From Bacillota bacterium (GTDB taxonomy: Bacteria > Bacillota > Clostridia > Christensenellales > SZUA-584), in contig JAEWQS010000151.1 in NCBI GenBank assembly GCA_023399095.1, positions 1 through 53,245 on the forward strand: a stretch of DNA of 53,245 nucleotides, given 5' to 3'. Both the position numbers and the translations under genes were made by a program. The notes under the pieces were generated by a model. That model was not told the DNA's origin. It saw only the letters and a program-made list of their open reading frames with translations, and did not search any database. This document shows, in pieces, positions 49,679 to 53,245 of this stretch; position 1 is the stretch's first letter, and every line of letters begins with the position of its first letter.

Positions 49679-49736
49679 ACCCACCTCCAAGACGATATAT
49701 CACTATGCCCAGTATTCATTATTTTTTAAAAAAATG

Positions 49737-49792
49737 TTAGTGATATACCACTAACTCAAAAATTGGTGTATAATGGCGATAAATCACTAATT
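49737..49792 (+). promoter_or_regulatory. promoter and operator repeats of module 2
   Basis: TATAAT at 49769-49774 is the -10 of the Spo0E-like gene. The inverted repeat TTAGTG-N6-CACTAA (49737-49754) lies over the expected -35, and related TCACTAA and ATATCACTA half-sites lie at about 49783-49790 and 49697-49705. Probably bound by one of the two divergent XRE proteins. Confidence 0.7.
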
Positions 49793-49806
49793 CTCTTGGA
49801 GGTCTC

Positions 49807-49989
49807 ATGAAAACGGATGGCAAAGAAAAACTGCAACACGAACGTGAAAAGCTCAATCAAATGATCGAGGACGCGCTAGATCGCGTCGTGGCTATCGCAG
49901 ACGATGAGGAGATACAGAAACAAGGCCGCTTGGTGGAGCGGCTGATGGACGATGTGGAAAATCGAAAGAAACGGGCGCTTGTGCCCTAA
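49807..49989 (+). CDS. small Spo0E-like protein (module 2)
   Basis: A 60-residue protein, ATG preceded by GGAGGTCTC. It aligns over about 37 residues with the protein at 48531 (EREKLNQMIEDAL; IQKQGRLVERLM). The SQELD-equivalent reads GRLVE, further from the functional motif. Mostly two helices, acidic in the middle and basic at the end. Divergent from the XRE pair. Confidence 0.6.
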   Translation: MKTDGKEKLQHEREKLNQMIEDALDRVVAIADDEEIQKQGRLVERLMDDVENRKKRALVP

Positions 49990-50115
49990 ATGTGGTTCGA
50001 CCGTTCCGCATAGATTCGCAGTAATCTTGTAGGGAACGGTCTCGACCGTTCCGCACGAGGACTCACAGCGCATTATGTCATACTGATCGTGAGCGAAGTA
50101 TACCTAGTTAATGTT
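49990..50115. repeat. dispersed repeats after module 2
   Basis: A copy of GGAACGGTCTCGACCGTTCC at 50033-50052, a truncated copy at 49993-50008, and a diverged TCATACTGA-type repeat at about 50086-50112. A GCATAGATT(T/C)GCAG segment precedes the palindrome both here and at 48901, so the repeat unit is about 50 bp. Confidence 0.8.
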
Positions 50116-50137
50116 CTATGTCGTGATGTTAAATAGT

Positions 50138-50863
50138 TCATTGAATGTATCTGAATCTATGAGTTCTTTGTTGTAACTCGGGTACACCACTTTCTATATA
50201 TTGAATCTTCTCGTTATCTTCGAATTTAATTGTAAAGTCTTGTTGGTACCGATTTTCAAATAAATCATTAAATCTAAACCTAATTATGAAACGCTTATAA
50301 ACATCACATTCACAGTTAAGTCCTACAATTTTATTTCCATTTACTTTAATATTCCTTAATCTTGTACAATCCCAATTATCATATCCTGTATATTCAATAT
50401 CATTAGTTAAACCATAAGACTGTACATTAAACGCTATTCCTTTTCCAATATTCGTGATCTCTAATAGCGAGTTATATTCATGACCTTCATAAATATATTC
50501 AATATTCTCACCCAAATCAGATAAATACTGCTTATTATTATAAACAGCCAAATCTATAACAGGTAATTGCTCAAGTCGTTCTTTATGGTAGTCTACTTTC
50601 TTACTTTGGTGAACAATAAAATATGTAGTTGCTATCGTGACGATAGCCGTTAGCATAATTTCAATATTATTAATAAAAAAGGAATAAAAAAAGTAACCTA
50701 AGAGCCCAATAATTATTATACAAAATAATATCCAAAAAACAGTTTTTCGAACAATCTGTTTTTCTCTTTCCGTACGAGGAATCATTTCAACTTTTCTATA
50801 ACCTGAAGTAAACTGAAATAACTGTTTTACGCGTATATTAATGGGCACCTTATCACGTTTCAT
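50138..50863 (-). CDS. two-TM membrane protein of unknown function
   Basis: About 241 residues from an ATG at 50863; the frame opens at 50911, but that ATG is two bases from a TATAAT and has no ribosome-binding site. Two TM helices lie close together near the N-terminus (about 40-65 and 67-85), and the rest is a soluble domain with LLEITNIGKGIAFNVQSYGL and FIIRFRFNDLFENRYQQDF, beta-rich. No family is recognised. It is clearly A+T-richer than its neighbours and uses A/T-ending codons, suggesting recent transfer. Confidence 0.7.
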   Translation of the reverse strand: MKRDKVPINIRVKQLFQFTSGYRKVEMIPRTEREKQIVRKTVFWILFCIIIIGLLGYFFYSFFINNIEIMLTAIVTIATTYFIVHQSKKVDYHKERLEQLPVIDLAVYNNKQYLSDLGENIEYIYEGHEYNSLLEITNIGKGIAFNVQSYGLTNDIEYTGYDNWDCTRLRNIKVNGNKIVGLNCECDVYKRFIIRFRFNDLFENRYQQDFTIKFEDNEKIQYIESGVPELQQRTHRFRYIQ

Positions 50864-50993
50864 GGTAATTCTTCTTTCAGTCGTAATATTTTGTATAAAC
50901 AATTCTAACATCTATTATATAATGTCTCAACAGAAGTTTTTTATATTAAGAGTGAACATATTTATGGGAGGCAGTGCCCCCCATAAACCTCCA

Positions 50994-53245
50994 TTATTCA
51001 GCGATGATCTTGAGTTCCCCGCCTTCGGCATCCACCTTCACCAGCCCGCCGTCTATGAGCGAACCGGACACGAGCATACGCCCTACTTGTGTTTCCACTA
51101 CCTTTTGCAGATACCGCTTCACAGGCCGCGCGCCGTATACCGGCGTGTAAGACTTCTCGGCAATCAACCGCTTCGCCGCGTCTGTCACACCCAGCTTGAT
51201 GTTGCGGTCGTTAAGCCGCCTCTGTATCGCGGCGACAGTCAGGTCAATAATGCGCACAATGTCATCTGCTTTAAGCGGCTTGAACAGCACAACGTCGTCC
51301 ACACGGTTTAAGAATTCAGGGCGGAAATGCCGCGAAAGGTCGCCCATCACACGGTCTCGCACCGCCTCGTCTATCTCGCCCTGCGCGTTGATGCCCGAAA
51401 GCAGATACTCGCTGCCGATGTTGCTCGTCATGATCACTACGGTGTTCTTGAAATCCACCGTCCTGCCTTGGCTGTCCGTCAAACGCCCGTCGTCTAAAAG
51501 CTGCAACAGTACGTTGAACACATCATGATGCGCCTTCTCGATCTCGTCAAACAGGATCACACAGTACGGCTTTCTGCGCACAGCCTCGGTCAATTGCCCA
51601 CCTTCGTCGTACCCCACGTACCCCGGAGGCGCGCCGATCAGCCTTGCCACCGCGTGCTTCTCCATGTACTCAGACATGTCGATGCGCACCATGTTGTCCT
51701 CGCTGTCAAACAACGCCTCGGAAAGAGTTCGCGCCAGCTCCGTTTTGCCGACTCCCGTCGGCCCTAAGAATATGAACGAACCGATAGGCCGCTTGGGGTC
51801 TTTCAGGCCGCTGCGCGCACGAATCACCGCTTCGCTGACCGCCTGCACCGCTTCGTCCTGCCCGATCACACGCTTGTGCAATATGTCTTCGAGATGCAGC
51901 AGCTTGTCGCGCTCCTGCTCCACCAACCGCGCCACAGGAATCCCCGTCCAGCGCGACACGATCTCGGCAATCTCCTCGTCGGTCACCTCTTCCTTCAAAA
52001 GCTCATTGCCGCTCTTGCGATTGCGCGCCTTCTCCTCCTCCAGCTGCCGCTGCAAGCCGGGCAGCTCACCGTATTCCAGCTTGGCCGCCAGTTCGAGGTC
52101 GTAAGCGCGTTTCGCGTCGTCAATATTGCGCCGCACATCCTCAATGGCCTGCTTAAGCTCCTTCTCGCGTGTGAGCCCCACCTTTTCCAACTCCCACTGA
52201 GCTTTTAACTTATCCGTCTGCTCCCTTAAGCCCGAAAGCTCCTTTTCGAGCGCCGCCAGCCGCGCTCTGCTGCCTGCGTCGTCCTCCTTCTTGAGCGCCT
52301 CCCGTTCGATCTCGAGCTGCATAACACGCCGCGAAACCTCGTCCAGCTCGGTCGGCATGCTGTCGATCTCGGTACGAATCATCGCCGCCGCCTCATCCAT
52401 CAGATCAATCGCCTTGTCGGGCAGGAACCTGTCGGAAATGTAGCGGTCACTAAGCACCGCACACGCGATCAGCGCGCCATCCGTGATGCGCACGCCATGA
52501 TGTATCTCAAAGCGTTCTTTCAGCCCGCGCAGTATCGAAATCGTGTCCTCCACCGACGGCGGCTCTACGAGTATCGGCTGGAACCGTCGCTCCAGCGCCG
52601 CATCCTTCTCAATGTACTTGCGGTATTCGTCCAGCGTCGTCGCGCCGATGCAGTGCAGCTCGCCGCGTGCCAGCATGGGCTTTAATATGTTGCCCGCGTC
52701 CATCGCGCCCTCGGCCTTGCCCGCGCCCACGATGTTGTGCAGCTCATCAATGAACAATATGATGCGCCCGTCAGACTTGTTGACGTCGTTGAGTACCGCC
52801 TTCAAGCGCTCCTCGAACTCGCCGCGGTATTTCGCGCCCGCGATCAGCGAACCCAAATCCAGCGCAAATATCGTCTTGTCTTTAAGCCCCTCGGGCACAT
52901 CCCCCGCGATGATGCGCTGTGCCAGCCCTTCCACCACCGCCGTTTTGCCAACGCCCGGCTCACCGATCAATACAGGGTTGTTCTTGGTGCGCCGCGAAAG
53001 TATGCGAATCGCGCGCCGTATCTCGCCATCGCGCCCGATCACGGGGTCAATCTTGCCCTGCTTGGCCAGCTCAACCAAATCGCGCCCGAACCGCTTTAAA
53101 GAATCATATGTCTCCTCGGGGTTCTGCGACGTGATGCGCTGGTTGCTGCGCACCTTGGAAAGCGCCGTCATAAACGCGTCCAGCGTGATGCCGAACCGCT
53201 TGAATATCGCAGCAGACGCTGTGTTTCGCTCCTTGAGCAGCGCAA
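50994..53245 (-). CDS. clpB: ClpB-type AAA+ disaggregase (5' end outside the window)
   Basis: An open frame to the right edge: the coding sequence continues upstream of the first internal Met with LLKERNTASAAIFKRFGITLDAF, a normal ClpB N-domain end. Both AAA modules are present: Walker A GEPGVGKT and Walker B ILFIDE in the first, a long coiled-coil middle domain (about residues 250-400 of the visible part), then GPTGVGKTELA and VILFDEIEKAH in the second. The C-terminus ends KVDAEGGELKIIAE. With DnaK it dissolves aggregates after stress. Any CtsR or HrcA operator would be outside the window. Confidence 0.95.
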   Translation of the reverse strand, partial: ALLKERNTASAAIFKRFGITLDAFMTALSKVRSNQRITSQNPEETYDSLKRFGRDLVELAKQGKIDPVIGRDGEIRRAIRILSRRTKNNPVLIGEPGVGKTAVVEGLAQRIIAGDVPEGLKDKTIFALDLGSLIAGAKYRGEFEERLKAVLNDVNKSDGRIILFIDELHNIVGAGKAEGAMDAGNILKPMLARGELHCIGATTLDEYRKYIEKDAALERRFQPILVEPPSVEDTISILRGLKERFEIHHGVRITDGALIACAVLSDRYISDRFLPDKAIDLMDEAAAMIRTEIDSMPTELDEVSRRVMQLEIEREALKKEDDAGSRARLAALEKELSGLREQTDKLKAQWELEKVGLTREKELKQAIEDVRRNIDDAKRAYDLELAAKLEYGELPGLQRQLEEEKARNRKSGNELLKEEVTDEEIAEIVSRWTGIPVARLVEQERDKLLHLEDILHKRVIGQDEAVQAVSEAVIRARSGLKDPKRPIGSFIFLGPTGVGKTELARTLSEALFDSEDNMVRIDMSEYMEKHAVARLIGAPPGYVGYDEGGQLTEAVRRKPYCVILFDEIEKAHHDVFNVLLQLLDDGRLTDSQGRTVDFKNTVVIMTSNIGSEYLLSGINAQGEIDEAVRDRVMGDLSRHFRPEFLNRVDDVVLFKPLKADDIVRIIDLTVAAIQRRLNDRNIKLGVTDAAKRLIAEKSYTPVYGARPVKRYLQKVVETQVGRMLVSGSLIDGGLVKVDAEGGELKIIAE

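Overview
The window looks like chromosomal DNA of an anaerobic, endospore-lineage Firmicute of the class Clostridia. The signs are a Clostridia-type rubrerythrin, Spo0E-like small proteins, a sortase, a DUF975 membrane protein, strong AGGAGG ribosome-binding sites, occasional TTG/GTG starts and sigma-A-type promoters. Base composition is moderate and even, except for one A+T-rich gene near 50.1-50.9 kb. I cannot name genus or species.

Layout. 1-2.5 kb: edge of a gene leaving the window, then an SDR oxidoreductase, a GNAT acetyltransferase and a divergent PNPOx-like flavoprotein. 2.5-18.9 kb: one long minus-strand operon of about ten genes, from a promoter at 18900-18928. It encodes an acetylesterase-like lipoprotein, a multi-pass membrane protein with a repetitive basic tail, a GH8 lipoprotein, a DUF2334 protein, a BcsA-like GT2 synthase, a BcsB-like protein, a membrane degenerate-GGDEF protein that keeps the c-di-GMP I-site, a GH26 lipoprotein, UDP-GlcNAc 2-epimerase and an M24-fold protein. 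Read together it is a c-di-GMP-gated secreted polysaccharide system resembling the Listeria Pss system in logic, probably with ManNAc in the polymer. 19.1-19.4 kb: tRNA-Met and initiator tRNA-fMet. 19.4-26.3 kb: ordinary metabolic, transport and regulatory genes, including a FUSC-GNAT fusion, an NlpC/P60 lysin and a DeoR/Gfo-Idh operon behind a perfect palindromic operator.

26.7-36.45 kb: a minus-strand block of podovirus-type structural genes: portal, holin-like protein, scaffold, coat, accessory protein, connector, collar-like protein, tail protein, fibre and lysin. There is no terminase, integrase, repressor or replication gene, and the block is broken by chromosomal-type palindromic repeats. 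It looks like a long-resident prophage remnant or a domesticated particle locus.

36.7-53.2 kb: housekeeping and accessory genes: an autoregulated TetR/membrane-protein pair with matching operators, nitroreductase, AIM24/TIGR00266 protein, Sel1 protein, DUF975, FMN-binding protein, TetR, OsmC, sortase, ketopantoate reductase, a membrane-anchored MutS-like ATPase and rubrerythrin. Two copies of a module follow in which an XRE regulator faces a small Spo0E-like gene across an operator-bearing promoter. A two-TM protein and the 3' part of clpB end the window. Three families of short palindromic repeats are scattered through the intergenic DNA of the right half.
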